Part shown: positions 48,693-58,315 of the stretch, one piece after another
How positions within the stretch are numbered: position 1 is the first letter of the stretch
Layout: each line of letters starts with the position of its first letter
Assembly (NCBI GenBank): GCA_030428105.1
Contig: JAUIBE010000001.1
Span: forward strand, 62,001-126,000
DNA length: 64,000 nt
Direction of reading: 5' to 3'
From: Gammaproteobacteria bacterium
GTDB taxonomy: Bacteria; Pseudomonadota; Gammaproteobacteria; Xanthomonadales; SZUA-36
The notes under the pieces: model-generated
The model's database searches: none
What the model saw: the letters and a program-made list of their open reading frames with translations, nothing else
Told to the model about the DNA's origin: nothing
Translations under genes and position numbers: made by a program

Positions 48693-49659
48693 TCTGCCGC
48701 TTCAGGCTGGCGATCTTGTCGGCCATTGCCGCACGGTTGGCCTCGGCCCTGGCCATCGCCTCGCGAATCACCTTGTCCTGGGTCACCGTCGCGTAGCCGG
48801 GCGGATGATCGTTATCCACAAACGCTGCAAGCGGCCCTACCTGCACACCAGGGTCCGCGGCCAGGAACATCACGATGCTCTTTCGTGGCCAGGCGGTAGG
48901 CGGCACACGGTGCGGCGTGGCGCGAACCTGGCCGTTTGACCAGTGTTCCACCATTTCACCGATCAGCACCGTCCACTGGCCCGCCTCCACCGGCGCCCGG
49001 ATCCAGTTTCCCTGGGGCGATTTCACTTCCAGGCCCGGCGCGGTCTGGTGAATCAGGGTGATGCATTCGAAATCGGTGTGCGCTGAAATGCCCTGGTTGA
49101 CCCCATCAGCCGGCGCCGGGTTGGGTGGGTAGTTCAACAGCCGCATGGTGTTGAGCACCTGGCTCGAGGCCTTGCTGGCGAGAAAGCCGGACTCCTGCCC
49201 CAGGATTTGCGATATCAACGGAAAAACGGCGGCCGCAGTTTCAATCATGGCGTCCCAGTGATCGCGAACGGTGTCGCGAAAACCCCCAATTCGTGGCCAG
49301 ATGGACGGGCGCACGCCGCATCGCAGGTGCTCCGGAACCTGCGCAAGGCGCTCGTTGGCAAGCACGCAGTCGAAAGATTCCACCCAGGCAATCGTGTTGG
49401 CTTCGTAGGCGGGCTCTTCCATCGACGGTGTCCAGCCATTGGCGCCGTGATTGCGGTCGCGATGACAAGCCTGCTTCTCCGGATCATCGTCGGCGAGGGA
49501 AAAGAACGCATCCATCTGCGCCAGCAGCGCCTGCGTCTTTTGCGGGGTTATCGACCCGCCGCGGATATTGAAACACCCAACTTCACCGCAGGCCGCCAGG
49601 ATATCCCCCGGCTCAATCGGCGAATCCAGGTCAAATACAGGTATAGCCGGCTTGCTCAA
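48679..49659 (-). CDS. 2-oxoglutarate/Fe(II) oxygenase (isopenicillin N synthase-like)
   Basis: 326 aa. N-terminal DIOX_N domain, then the double-stranded beta-helix with iron ligands in SAHTDFECITLIHQ (H-x-D) and the distal histidine in RATPHRVPPT. The N-terminal region has RNHGANGWTPSMEEPAYEAN, like other bacterial members. Reaction unknown; hydroxylation or oxidation of a small molecule is usual. Six bases downstream of the short-chain dehydrogenase gene, so likely one operon. Confidence 0.88.
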   Translation of the reverse strand: MSKPAIPVFDLDSPIEPGDILAACGEVGCFNIRGGSITPQKTQALLAQMDAFFSLADDDPEKQACHRDRNHGANGWTPSMEEPAYEANTIAWVESFDCVLANERLAQVPEHLRCGVRPSIWPRIGGFRDTVRDHWDAMIETAAAVFPLISQILGQESGFLASKASSQVLNTMRLLNYPPNPAPADGVNQGISAHTDFECITLIHQTAPGLEVKSPQGNWIRAPVEAGQWTVLIGEMVEHWSNGQVRATPHRVPPTAWPRKSIVMFLAADPGVQVGPLAAFVDNDHPPGYATVTQDKVIREAMARAEANRAAMADKIASLKRQISPG

Positions 49660-49665
49660 CAGGGT

Positions 49666-50346
49666 TTACCACTCCAGGTTGTGGCCACGCGCGTGGCGGA
49701 AGGTGCCGCTGTCTTCGATGCGCAGTTCGATCATACGCTCCACCAGGCCGGCGGCGGAGGTTTCCGGGGCGATTTCGCCCTGGTTGTTGACCATGTCGGT
49801 AGAGACGAAGCCAGGATGCAGCATGTACGCCCCGACCTTGCGTGGAGCCAGGTCAACGCTGAGGCTTTTGAACGCCATGTTTACCGCGGCCTTTGAAATG
49901 CGGTAGCCATAGTAACCGCCGGAAGTATTGTCGCCGATGGAACCCATCGCGCTGGTGATCACGAAGACCTTCGAACCTGCTGCGAAACGGTCAAGCAGTG
50001 CAGCGGAAACCATCAGCGGGCCCAGCGTATTGACCCGGAACTGGCGTTCGATGGCGGCGACATCCAGTGGCTCCAGCGTGTCGCGCTCAAGGATTCCTGC
50101 ATTGTTGACCAGCCAGTCAATGTTGCGCCCTTCCAGCTTCCGGGCAAGGCCTTCAACCTGCTGCTGGTCGGAAACATCCACCCCATCTATCACTTCAACA
50201 CCCAGGGCATCGAGGTCGATGCTGGAACGACGGCAAACGGCGATGACCTCGGCGCCCAGCGCCTGGAGTCGTTGCGCCAGTGCCAGGCCAATGCCACGGT
50301 TTGCGCCGGTGATAAGAATGGTTTTGCCTGCCGGTGAGTCGCTCAT
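49666..50346 (-). CDS. Short-chain dehydrogenase/reductase
   Basis: 226 aa classical SDR. Cofactor motif TGANRGIGLALA, NNAG, catalytic Ser in TSAMGSI, YGYRISK with Tyr and Lys. Resembles C-factor-like/sniffer carbonyl reductases by the short size. Upstream of the 2-oxoglutarate oxygenase. Confidence 0.88.
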   Translation of the reverse strand: MSDSPAGKTILITGANRGIGLALAQRLQALGAEVIAVCRRSSIDLDALGVEVIDGVDVSDQQQVEGLARKLEGRNIDWLVNNAGILERDTLEPLDVAAIERQFRVNTLGPLMVSAALLDRFAAGSKVFVITSAMGSIGDNTSGGYYGYRISKAAVNMAFKSLSVDLAPRKVGAYMLHPGFVSTDMVNNQGEIAPETSAAGLVERMIELRIEDSGTFRHARGHNLEW

Positions 50347-50446
50347 AAATGGGTCATCCTTGCGTTAAACGGGTGAAAACATAAGACGGGTTAACCGGTC
50401 ATATCCGGGCAGTTTGCTATAATTTCCAGTGTATCGGACCGCAACC

Positions 50447-51574
50447 ATGGCTTCGAAAACGTGCGACAGCAAGGTTGGTATCCTGGTCACGCTCGTGGCC
50501 ACGGCCCTGTTGTTCTCGTGCAGCACCGTCCCGGTGCACGACACTGCCTCACTGCCCCCGCTGGAAAACCAGCAAGCCGCGCAGTTGCCGCAAGCCTCCC
50601 TGACTGCGGTCAGCCCTGAAATGAAGCAGTTCCTCGAATGGCATGTTCCGGCCAACACGCCGAAAGCGAAGCTGGCCTGGACGCTGGCGGTGCTGATGAC
50701 CGACCCGTACATCCTGCAATTCGAGTACAACCCAGCGGTCACTCTGCCCCCGGCGGAAACCTTCAACCAACGGACCGGCAACTGCCTGTCGTTCTCGCTG
50801 ATGCTGGTTGCGATGGCGCGTGAGGTGGGTGTACCAGCCAGGTTCCAGGAAGTGGTGCTGGAACCCGATTACAACAGCGTCAACGATACGTTTATCAACA
50901 GCCGCCACATCAACGTTGTCCTGGGCCGGGGGCATGACGTTTACCTGATAGACGTCAGCGGCCAGATTCTCGACAACGCGGTGCGCAGCACCCGCATCCC
51001 CGACCACAAGGCAGCTGCCCAGTACTACAACAACCTGGGAGTTTCGGCGCTCCTGGAGGATGACCTGCCCACCGCGTGGGGGCGTTTCAACCAGGCCATC
51101 GCAACCGACCCGGATCTCGCCTACCTGTGGTCAAACCTCGGGGTGGTTTACAACCGCAATGGCCAGGTCAGGGACGCCGAGTGGAGTTACCAGCGGTCAT
51201 TGGCGGTGGACAGCCGCGACAACATCGCCACCAACAACCTCTACGTGATCTACCAGCAGGAAGGCCGGTTTGAAGAAGCGGCGCAGTTGGAGCGCAAGGT
51301 GGAGCGCCACCGCAAGCGCAACCCCTACTACCTGGCCAAGTTGGCCAGTGATGCGTTGAGCAGCCGCGAGTACCAGCAGGCCATCAACCTGCTGGAGCAA
51401 TCCATTCGCATGGACGACAAGGAATACCGTTTCCACGGCGCCCTCGCCCAGGCCCATTACCTGGCGGGCAACCATGATGACGCGCGCTTGAGCCTCGACC
51501 TCGCCCGATCGCTGGCCCCACCCGAGGCCGCGGACTCGATGCAGTCTTTACCCCTGGCCAGTTTGCCCGACTAG
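50447..51574 (+). CDS. Transglutaminase-like/TPR lipoprotein
   Basis: 375 aa from ATG 50447 (GTG 50429 is also in frame). Lipobox LFSC. Transglutaminase-like core with Cys in RTGNCLSFSLMLVAMAREVG and His in NSRHINVVLG, followed by five or so TPR units (AAAQYYNNLGVSALLED onward). Such proteins are periplasmic; cysteine-peptidase-like activity and complex scaffolding are both possible. A TATAAT sits at 50418-50423. Confidence 0.82.
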   Translation: MASKTCDSKVGILVTLVATALLFSCSTVPVHDTASLPPLENQQAAQLPQASLTAVSPEMKQFLEWHVPANTPKAKLAWTLAVLMTDPYILQFEYNPAVTLPPAETFNQRTGNCLSFSLMLVAMAREVGVPARFQEVVLEPDYNSVNDTFINSRHINVVLGRGHDVYLIDVSGQILDNAVRSTRIPDHKAAAQYYNNLGVSALLEDDLPTAWGRFNQAIATDPDLAYLWSNLGVVYNRNGQVRDAEWSYQRSLAVDSRDNIATNNLYVIYQQEGRFEEAAQLERKVERHRKRNPYYLAKLASDALSSREYQQAINLLEQSIRMDDKEYRFHGALAQAHYLAGNHDDARLSLDLARSLAPPEAADSMQSLPLASLPD

Positions 51575-51580
51575 TGTTTT

Positions 51581-52627
51581 CTACGCGGCGCCGATGCGAA
51601 AGCGGCTTTCCGCCAGGCGGTCGGCTGCCGCCCCGGTGGTTATCCCCTGCTCGCTGGCCATGCGAATAATTTCTCGCGAGGTTTTGTAGATAGCCCGCAC
51701 CCGGTCTGGCACGGTGCTGGGGTCACCGCCCTGCCACTCGGCTGCGCAACTCACCAGCCCACCGCCATTGGCCACGTAATCCGGCAGGTAGACGATGCCG
51801 CGCTGCGCGAGTTCTTCGGCGTGGCGGTCGTGTTCAAGCTGGTTGTTGGCGGCGCCGGAGATCACTTTGGCCTTCAGGCGGGCAATGGTGTCGTCGTTGA
51901 TGATGCCGCCCATGGCGCAAGGCGAGAACACGTCCGATTCCACGTCGAATATGTCGTCGGGCGCAACAATGGTGACTTCCAGTGCTTCGGTGATGCGCTG
52001 CAGTTGCTCGGGAAACACATCGCACACCGTCAAGCGCGCGCCAGCCTCGGCCAACTGCCGGCAGAGATTGAATCCAACGTTACCCACGCCTTGCACGGCG
52101 ACATGGATGCCATCGAGTGAGTCGCTGCCAAACACTTCTTCAACCCCCGCTCGCATGGCGCTGAAGACGCCAAGCGCTGTCAACGGCGCGGGGTCGCCAT
52201 AGCCACCATCTTCTTTGCGCAAGCAACTGACGCAATGGGTTACACCGCGCATTTCACGCATGTCATCGGGGTTGGTGCCGATGTCCTCGCCCACCACGTA
52301 CTGGCCTTCGAAGCTGGCAATGGCCCGCCCCATGGCCTGTAGCAAGGCTGGCGTTTTCTGTGTGCGTGGGTCGCCAATGATCACCGACTTGCCGCCACCC
52401 AGGCCGCAGTCGAGCACCGCTGCCTTGTAGGTCATGCCACGCGACAGTCGTAGCACGTCACGAATGGCTTCCGCCTCGCTGTCGTAGGGCCACATACGGC
52501 AGCCGCCGAGCGCCGGGCCCAGGCGGGTATTGTGAATGGCGATGATGGCCCTCAGGCCGCTGGAAGGGTCGTTGAAGAACTGCACCCGTTCGTGGTCGTC
52601 AAACTCCGGGGCTTCGAAAACACTCAT
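51581..52627 (-). CDS. Leu/Val/Phe-type amino acid dehydrogenase
   Basis: 348 aa. NAD-dependent oxidative deamination of a branched or aromatic amino acid. N-terminal domain with ALGGCRMWPY and catalytic Lys in DCGLGGGKSVI; Rossmann domain VQGVGNVGFNLCRQL; C-terminal GGGLVSCAAEWQGG. Leucine dehydrogenase is the best guess. 73 bases downstream of the aminotransferase gene. Confidence 0.9.
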   Translation of the reverse strand: MSVFEAPEFDDHERVQFFNDPSSGLRAIIAIHNTRLGPALGGCRMWPYDSEAEAIRDVLRLSRGMTYKAAVLDCGLGGGKSVIIGDPRTQKTPALLQAMGRAIASFEGQYVVGEDIGTNPDDMREMRGVTHCVSCLRKEDGGYGDPAPLTALGVFSAMRAGVEEVFGSDSLDGIHVAVQGVGNVGFNLCRQLAEAGARLTVCDVFPEQLQRITEALEVTIVAPDDIFDVESDVFSPCAMGGIINDDTIARLKAKVISGAANNQLEHDRHAEELAQRGIVYLPDYVANGGGLVSCAAEWQGGDPSTVPDRVRAIYKTSREIIRMASEQGITTGAAADRLAESRFRIGAA

Positions 52628-52700
52628 TGTGCGCTTCCTCGGGAACCAGCCTGGCCGCGATCATAGACCATTTGCCTGCCCTGGGCGTGATTCGAGCAAC

Positions 52701-53855
52701 TTACAGGCGCGCCAGCAGGGAAACCGCCTCGCGCAGGGTCTGGTCTTCCTTGGCAAAACAGAAACGCACCACCCTGGCGTCGATAGGCGCTTCGGAGAAC
52801 ACTGAAACCGGGATCGCCGCCACGCCATGGTCCATGGTGAGTTGGCGGCAGAACTCCGTGTCTGGCAGGTCGCTCAGCTCGGAATAGTCAGCGAGCTGAA
52901 AGTAAGTACCAGCAGTGGGTGTAAAACGAAACTTCGAGTCTTCCAGGAGGCTGCAGAACAGGTCTCTCTTGCGCTGGTAGAACAGGCCCAACTGGTCGGC
53001 AAATTCAGGATGCGCGGCCATGTAATCGGCAATCGCGTAACTCAGCGGCGCATTGGTACTGAAGTTGATGAACTGGTGGACCTGGCGGAAAGCGGCCATC
53101 AGCGAAGGCGGGGCCACGCAATAGCCAATCCGCCAACCGGTGATGTGGTAAGTCTTGCCGAATGAAGAGATAACGAAGGAACGTTCAGCAACCAGCGGGT
53201 CGCCCAGCAGGCTGCGGTGCGGCTGGCCATCGAACACCATGTGCTCGTAGACCTCGTCGGAAATCACCAGCAGGCGCGGAAACCGCTCCAGGATGGCACG
53301 CAACGCATCAACATCCGCTGCGCTGAAACAGCTGCCCGCGGGGTTGTGTGGCGTGTTCAGCATCAACACGCGACTGCGTGGGCTCAACGCATCTTCAACC
53401 CTTTGCCAATCGACCGAAAAGTCGCTGTGATTGAGTGGCACCCGCCTGGGGATACCGCCATTCAGGAGGATGCCGGGCACGTAACAGTCGTAACTAGGGT
53501 CCAGCACCACCACCTCGTCGCCACGATGCACCACCGCGCTGAGTGCACAGAACAGCGCCTCGGTTGCGCCCGGGGTAATGGTGATCTCGGTGTCCGGGTT
53601 AGCGGCGCGGCCGTAGAGACGCTTGACCTTTTGCGCCACCTGCTCGCGCAAGGCCGGCACGCCGGCCAGCGGTGCGTACTGGTTATGACCCCTTTGCATA
53701 TGTTCACTGACCAGGTCCCGCAGCGCTTGCGGACCATCGTAATCAGGAAAGCCCTGGGCCAGGTTGATGGCGCCGTGATCGGCTGAAAGCTGCGACATCA
53801 CGGTGAAGATATTGGTCCCGAATCCGGGCAGTTTCTGATCGGCGGCTTGCTGCAT
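52701..53855 (-). CDS. Methionine/kynurenine-type PLP aminotransferase
   Basis: 384 aa fold type I aminotransferase. PLP-site motifs NTPHNPAGSCF, VISDEVYEHMVF and the Schiff-base lysine in ISSFGKTYHITGWRIGY. The start FGTNIFTVMSQLSADHGAINLAQGFPDYDG matches the methionine aminotransferase (YbdL) group. The pair with an amino acid dehydrogenase suggests amino acid turnover. Confidence 0.9.
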   Translation of the reverse strand: MQQAADQKLPGFGTNIFTVMSQLSADHGAINLAQGFPDYDGPQALRDLVSEHMQRGHNQYAPLAGVPALREQVAQKVKRLYGRAANPDTEITITPGATEALFCALSAVVHRGDEVVVLDPSYDCYVPGILLNGGIPRRVPLNHSDFSVDWQRVEDALSPRSRVLMLNTPHNPAGSCFSAADVDALRAILERFPRLLVISDEVYEHMVFDGQPHRSLLGDPLVAERSFVISSFGKTYHITGWRIGYCVAPPSLMAAFRQVHQFINFSTNAPLSYAIADYMAAHPEFADQLGLFYQRKRDLFCSLLEDSKFRFTPTAGTYFQLADYSELSDLPDTEFCRQLTMDHGVAAIPVSVFSEAPIDARVVRFCFAKEDQTLREAVSLLARL

Positions 53856-53967
53856 GGCGGCACCTTAACACGCAATTCATGGCGGGTTTCACAGGCTGGC
53901 CGAGAATCTGCTATTTTGGCGTGGTGCGCGCCGCGGCGCGGCCAATCACCAGGCACCGGGGGAGTTC

Positions 53968-55905
53968 ATGAATCGCGAACAGGTCGTGACAAACATCAGG
54001 AAACTTGGGCTGGCCCTTCTGCTTGTGCTGGGCGGCGCGGGCATGGCGCCCGCGGCGCAGGCCGAGGATTCGATCGCCCGAGTCTGGAACGATCACCTGC
54101 TGGAAGCCATACGCCACGACTTCGCGCGACCCACCGTGCATGCGCGCAACCTGTTCCACGTATCCGCGGCCATGTGGGACGCCTGGGCTGCCTATGACAG
54201 CCAGGCGCGCGGTTTCCTTTACAACCAGAAGCATGCAGCTGCCGATATTGAAACAGCCCGCCAGGAAGCCATCAGCTACGCCGTCTACCACTTGCTGGTG
54301 TGGCGCTTTCGCTTTTCACCCGGGGCAGATGCCACCATCCAGAGCCTGAAAAGCCGGATGTTCGCCCTCGGATACGATCCCGACTACCAGGGCACCCAGG
54401 GCAGCGGGCCCGCCGAGGTTGGCAACCAGATCGCCAAGGCGTATATCGGCTTTGGCCTGGTGGACGGCTCAAACGAGCAGAACGGTTTCGCCAACCAGTA
54501 TTACCAACCGGTGAACGAGCCGCTGTTGCCGGATTTCCCCGGCAACCCCGATATCACCGACCCCAACCGCTGGCAGCCGCTGGCGCTGGAATTCTTCGTC
54601 GACCAGGGAGGCAACCTGATCATCGGCGGCTCGCCGCCATTCCTCAGCCCGGAATGGGGCCAGGTGTGGCCTTTTGCCCTACGCTATCGCGACCTCGACA
54701 TCTACCAGCGCGATGGCTTCGATTACTGGGTGTACCACGATCCGGGTCCGCCGCCCCTGTTGGGCGTCGACACGCAAACCTACCGCGAAACCTTTGAAAC
54801 CGTGGTGTTGTGGAGTGGGCTGCTCGACCCCACCGATGGCGCGATGATCGACATCAGCCCCGCGTCTCGCGGCAACAACACGCTGGGCACCAACGACGGC
54901 CACGGCCGCGACCTGAATCCGCACACCGGCCTGCCCTACGAGCCCCAGGTGGTTCCGGCCGGCGACTACTACCGCGTGCTGGCCGAATTCTGGGCCGATG
55001 GGCCCGATTCGGAAACCCCGCCGGGGCACTGGTTCACCATCGCCAACTATGTCTCCGACCATCCCGACCTGGTGAAACGATTCGAAGGCAAGGGCCCGGT
55101 ATTGGGCAACCTGGAATGGGATATCAAGCTTTACCTGATTCTGGGTGGCGCAATGCACGATGTGGCCATTTCGGCCTGGGGGGTGAAGGGCTGGTATGAC
55201 TACATCCGCCCGGTGTCCGCCATTCGCTTCATGTGCGACCAGGGCCAGGCCACGGACCCTGGCGGCCCCAGCTATCACCCGGAGGGCATCGGCCTGCACC
55301 AGGGCTCTATCGAGGTGATTACCGAGGAAACCGCAGCGCCCGGCGGGCGGCACTTCCCGCTTGGTGGCAACATGGGCCAGCACATTGGCAAGATCGCGGT
55401 GCACGCCTGGCGCGGGCCGGCCTACATCAATGACCCGGAGACCGACTTTGCCGGCGTTGGCTGGATTCGCTGCGAAGACTGGTGGCCGTACCAGCGCCCA
55501 ACCTTCGTGACACCGCCTTTCGCCGGCTACGTGTCGGGGCACAGCACCTACAGCCGTGCGGCAGCGCACGTGCTCACCCTGATGACCGGCGACGAGTTCT
55601 TCCCGGGTGGCATGGGCGAGTTCCACGCGCCGATGAACGAATTCCTGGTCTTCGAGGAAGGCCCCAGCGTCGACCTGACCCTGCAATGGGCCACCTACTA
55701 CGACGCCTCGGATGAAACCAGCCTGTCGCGCATCTACGGTGGCATCCACCCGCCGGCCGATGACATTCCCGGTCGTTTCATGGGCGCCCGGATTGGCCAG
55801 GACGCCTTTGACCTGGGCAAGGTCTATTTCAGGACTCGCACCCTGGGCCTGGGCGGCAAACCGCCTGGAAAGGAACCTGGGCCGATAAAACCCGGCGCCA
55901 AATAG
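53968..55905 (+). CDS. Exported vanadium-dependent haloperoxidase-like protein
   Basis: 645 aa with a signal peptide ending AAQAED. PAP2/haloperoxidase fold with all vanadate-binding residues at the known spacings: Lys407 and Arg414 (VKGWYDYIRP), Ser523-Gly-His525 (YVSGHST), Arg588 and His594 (SRIYGGIHPP). The same site is used by acid phosphatases, but the spacing K-x6-R and R-x5-H is that of vanadium haloperoxidases. The C-terminus is a Pro/Gly/Lys-rich tail. Halide specificity cannot be told. Ends eight bases before the convergent yfcC-like gene. Confidence 0.9.
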   Translation: MNREQVVTNIRKLGLALLLVLGGAGMAPAAQAEDSIARVWNDHLLEAIRHDFARPTVHARNLFHVSAAMWDAWAAYDSQARGFLYNQKHAAADIETARQEAISYAVYHLLVWRFRFSPGADATIQSLKSRMFALGYDPDYQGTQGSGPAEVGNQIAKAYIGFGLVDGSNEQNGFANQYYQPVNEPLLPDFPGNPDITDPNRWQPLALEFFVDQGGNLIIGGSPPFLSPEWGQVWPFALRYRDLDIYQRDGFDYWVYHDPGPPPLLGVDTQTYRETFETVVLWSGLLDPTDGAMIDISPASRGNNTLGTNDGHGRDLNPHTGLPYEPQVVPAGDYYRVLAEFWADGPDSETPPGHWFTIANYVSDHPDLVKRFEGKGPVLGNLEWDIKLYLILGGAMHDVAISAWGVKGWYDYIRPVSAIRFMCDQGQATDPGGPSYHPEGIGLHQGSIEVITEETAAPGGRHFPLGGNMGQHIGKIAVHAWRGPAYINDPETDFAGVGWIRCEDWWPYQRPTFVTPPFAGYVSGHSTYSRAAAHVLTLMTGDEFFPGGMGEFHAPMNEFLVFEEGPSVDLTLQWATYYDASDETSLSRIYGGIHPPADDIPGRFMGARIGQDAFDLGKVYFRTRTLGLGGKPPGKEPGPIKPGAK

Positions 55906-55913
55906 CCTGGGCT

Positions 55914-57293
55914 TTACTGGTAGCCAATCAGCACGGCGATCACCATGCACACGCAGCCAGCCAGGAACAGCTGCAGGGAGAGCGGCCAGATAAAGCGCAG
56001 CCAACGGTTGTAGGGAATACCGCAGATCCCGAGGATGCCCATCAACACGGCGTTGGTGGGCACAATCATGTTCATGAAGCCATCGCCCATCTGGAACGCC
56101 AGCACGGCAACCTGCCGCGAAACCCCGACGATGTCAGACACCGGCGCCAATAGCGGCATGGTGACGTAGGCCTGGCCTGAACCCGAGGGAATAAAGAAAT
56201 TCATCACGCTCTGCATGAACAACATGCCAATCGCAGCCAGTTCGGCGCCCGCATGGGTCAGGGGCGTGGCCAGCGCATTGACAATGGTATGCAGCACCAG
56301 GCCATCGCTGAGCATCAACTCGATGCCCCGCGCAAAACCGATCAGTAACGCAGTTCCGGCCAGTTCCGAGGCGCCCAGCGTGAATTGGCGCGCCATCCGG
56401 TCGAACGACAACCCGCCGACCAGCCCCACGGCCAGCGCCAGGCCAACAAACACCGCGCCCAGCTCCACCAGGTACCAACCGTGCTGGCTGATGCCCCACA
56501 CCATCACCACCAGCGTTGCCAGGGTCAGCCACAGCACGGCCTTGTCCCGCACGCCAAGAACCCGGGGTTCCGGCGGTTCGGGCGGTTGCGCTTCGGGAAT
56601 ATCGGCAACCAGCGATGCGGACGGGTCGGCGCTCACCTTCAGGGCGTAACGCCGCACGTGCCAGAAACCGATGGCCAGGAACGGCAGGAAAATGACCAGT
56701 CGCAATCCATAGCCCGAGACTGGCTCGAGGCCAGCGACTTCCTGCGCCACCAGCAAGGTAAACGGGTTGATCACCGCTGTGCCATAACCAATGCCGTAGC
56801 CAACAACCATGATGCCAACCGCGGTTACCGTGTCCATCTTCATGCCCACGCACAAGGTAATCAGGATGGCGATCAGGGGAATGTATTCTTCGGCCATGCC
56901 GATGGTGGAAGAACCAGCTGCGAATGCCAGCATGCCCATGAAAATCAGCGCCGCCGGCCGGCCGCCAAAGCGCCGCAGCACCGATGCCAGCGCGGCATCC
57001 AGTGCGCCGGTCGAGCGAATCACGGCCAGCGCACCGCCCACCAGGAAAACAAAGAAGATAATCCCCTGCGCGGCGGCGAGACCGCGCGGAATGACGGTGA
57101 AGATCGACCACACCGGCGGCGCCTTCACTTCCGGCAACTGGGTATACGAGTCCGCCACCACCACCTCGCGGCCATGGTCATTGACGGTGGTTTCAAACTC
57201 GCCCGCCGGCAGGACCAGGGTCAGCAGCCAGGCAAAAACGATCATGCAAAACAGCAGGACCAGGGTGTGCGGAACCTTCAAAGACTTGGACAT
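55914..57293 (-). CDS. YfcC family membrane transporter
   Basis: 459 aa, about 11-12 membrane helices. YfcC/DcuC-type motifs IIFFVFLVGGALAVIRSTGALDA and the C-terminal MNFFIPSGSGQAYVTMPLLAP, followed by ILGICGIPYNRWLRF. This family moves amino acids, peptides or dicarboxylates; cargo here is unknown. Divergent from htpX. Confidence 0.88.
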   Translation of the reverse strand: MSKSLKVPHTLVLLFCMIVFAWLLTLVLPAGEFETTVNDHGREVVVADSYTQLPEVKAPPVWSIFTVIPRGLAAAQGIIFFVFLVGGALAVIRSTGALDAALASVLRRFGGRPAALIFMGMLAFAAGSSTIGMAEEYIPLIAILITLCVGMKMDTVTAVGIMVVGYGIGYGTAVINPFTLLVAQEVAGLEPVSGYGLRLVIFLPFLAIGFWHVRRYALKVSADPSASLVADIPEAQPPEPPEPRVLGVRDKAVLWLTLATLVVMVWGISQHGWYLVELGAVFVGLALAVGLVGGLSFDRMARQFTLGASELAGTALLIGFARGIELMLSDGLVLHTIVNALATPLTHAGAELAAIGMLFMQSVMNFFIPSGSGQAYVTMPLLAPVSDIVGVSRQVAVLAFQMGDGFMNMIVPTNAVLMGILGICGIPYNRWLRFIWPLSLQLFLAGCVCMVIAVLIGYQ

Positions 57294-57379
57294 GTTGTTC
57301 TCTTTATTTCCCCTGAATTGCCCCTATTCTAGATAATTGCAGCGGCAACGTGGCCGCGTTCACCGAATGGGTATTGAGA

Positions 57380-58264
57380 ATGATGCGAATAATGCTGTTC
57401 CTGGCAACCAACGCCGCCGTGCTGGTGCTGATCTCGATCGTGTTCCAGGTGCTCGGGATCGAAGGCACCCTGGCGCAAAACGGCGTCGACCTGAACCTGC
57501 AGGCCTTGCTGGTTATGTCCGCGGTGATCGGCTTTGGCGGTTCGTTCATCTCCCTGGCCTTGTCAAAGTTCCTGGCCAAGCGCTCCATGGGCGTGCAAAT
57601 CATCGAAAAGCCGCGCAACAACACCGAGCAGTGGCTGGTGGATACTGTCGCCCGCCAGGCCAAGGCTGCCGGCATAGGCATGCCGGAAGTCGGTATTTTC
57701 AACTCCCCGCAGCCCAACGCCTTTGCAACCGGTATGCGGCGCAACGATGCCCTGGTGGCGGTGAGTACCGGCCTGCTGCAAAACATGAACGCCGACGAGG
57801 TGGAAGCGGTGCTGGGCCACGAGGTCAGCCACGTGGCCAACGGTGACATGGTCACCCTGGGGCTGATCCAGGGCGTGGTCAACACCTTCGTGATTTTCCT
57901 TTCACGCGTAATCGGCCACGTGGTCGACCGGGTGGTGTTCAAGACCGAGAGCGGCTACGGCCCGGCCTATTACATCACCTCGATCGTGGCGCAGATCTTC
58001 CTGTCCATCCTGGCCAGCATGATCGTGATGTGGTTCTCGCGCCGGCGCGAATTCCGTGCCGATGAAGGTGGCGCCAAGCTGGCCGGGCGGCAAAAAATGG
58101 TCGACGCGCTCAACGCCTTGCGCCGTGGCCACGAGCAAAAGGACCTGCCGGGTGAGTTCGCCGCTTTCGGCATTTCCGGCAACCTGGCAACCGGCTTCAA
58201 GCGCCTGTTTATGAGCCACCCCCCTCTGGAGGAGCGCATCGCGGCGTTGAAATCAGGCCGTTAA
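57380..58264 (+). CDS. htpX: Membrane zinc protease HtpX
   Basis: Quality-control protease of the inner membrane, 294 aa from ATG 57380. Four hydrophobic segments, zinc motif HEVSH in [15 protein letters not shown], third ligand Glu in [12 protein letters not shown], and the C-terminal [12 protein letters not shown]. Length matches E. coli HtpX (293 aa). Confidence 0.96.
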   Translation: MMRIMLFLATNAAVLVLISIVFQVLGIEGTLAQNGVDLNLQALLVMSAVIGFGGSFISLALSKFLAKRSMGVQIIEKPRNNTEQWLVDTVARQAKAAGIGMPEVGIFNSPQPNAFATGMRRNDALVAVSTGLLQNMNADEVEAVLGHEVSHVANGDMVTLGLIQGVVNTFVIFLSRVIGHVVDRVVFKTESGYGPAYYITSIVAQIFLSILASMIVMWFSRRREFRADEGGAKLAGRQKMVDALNALRRGHEQKDLPGEFAAFGISGNLATGFKRLFMSHPPLEERIAALKSGR

Positions 58265-58315
58265 GGTGGGAAGCTTGGCCCCCGTTATCCCCCTAACTTG
58301 GTAAAGGTGCTTTCC

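Noticed and set aside
54679-56004. 441-codon minus-strand frame opposite the haloperoxidase gene
   Set aside because: Shadow of a gene with a full set of active-site residues; composition of the frame is not protein-like.
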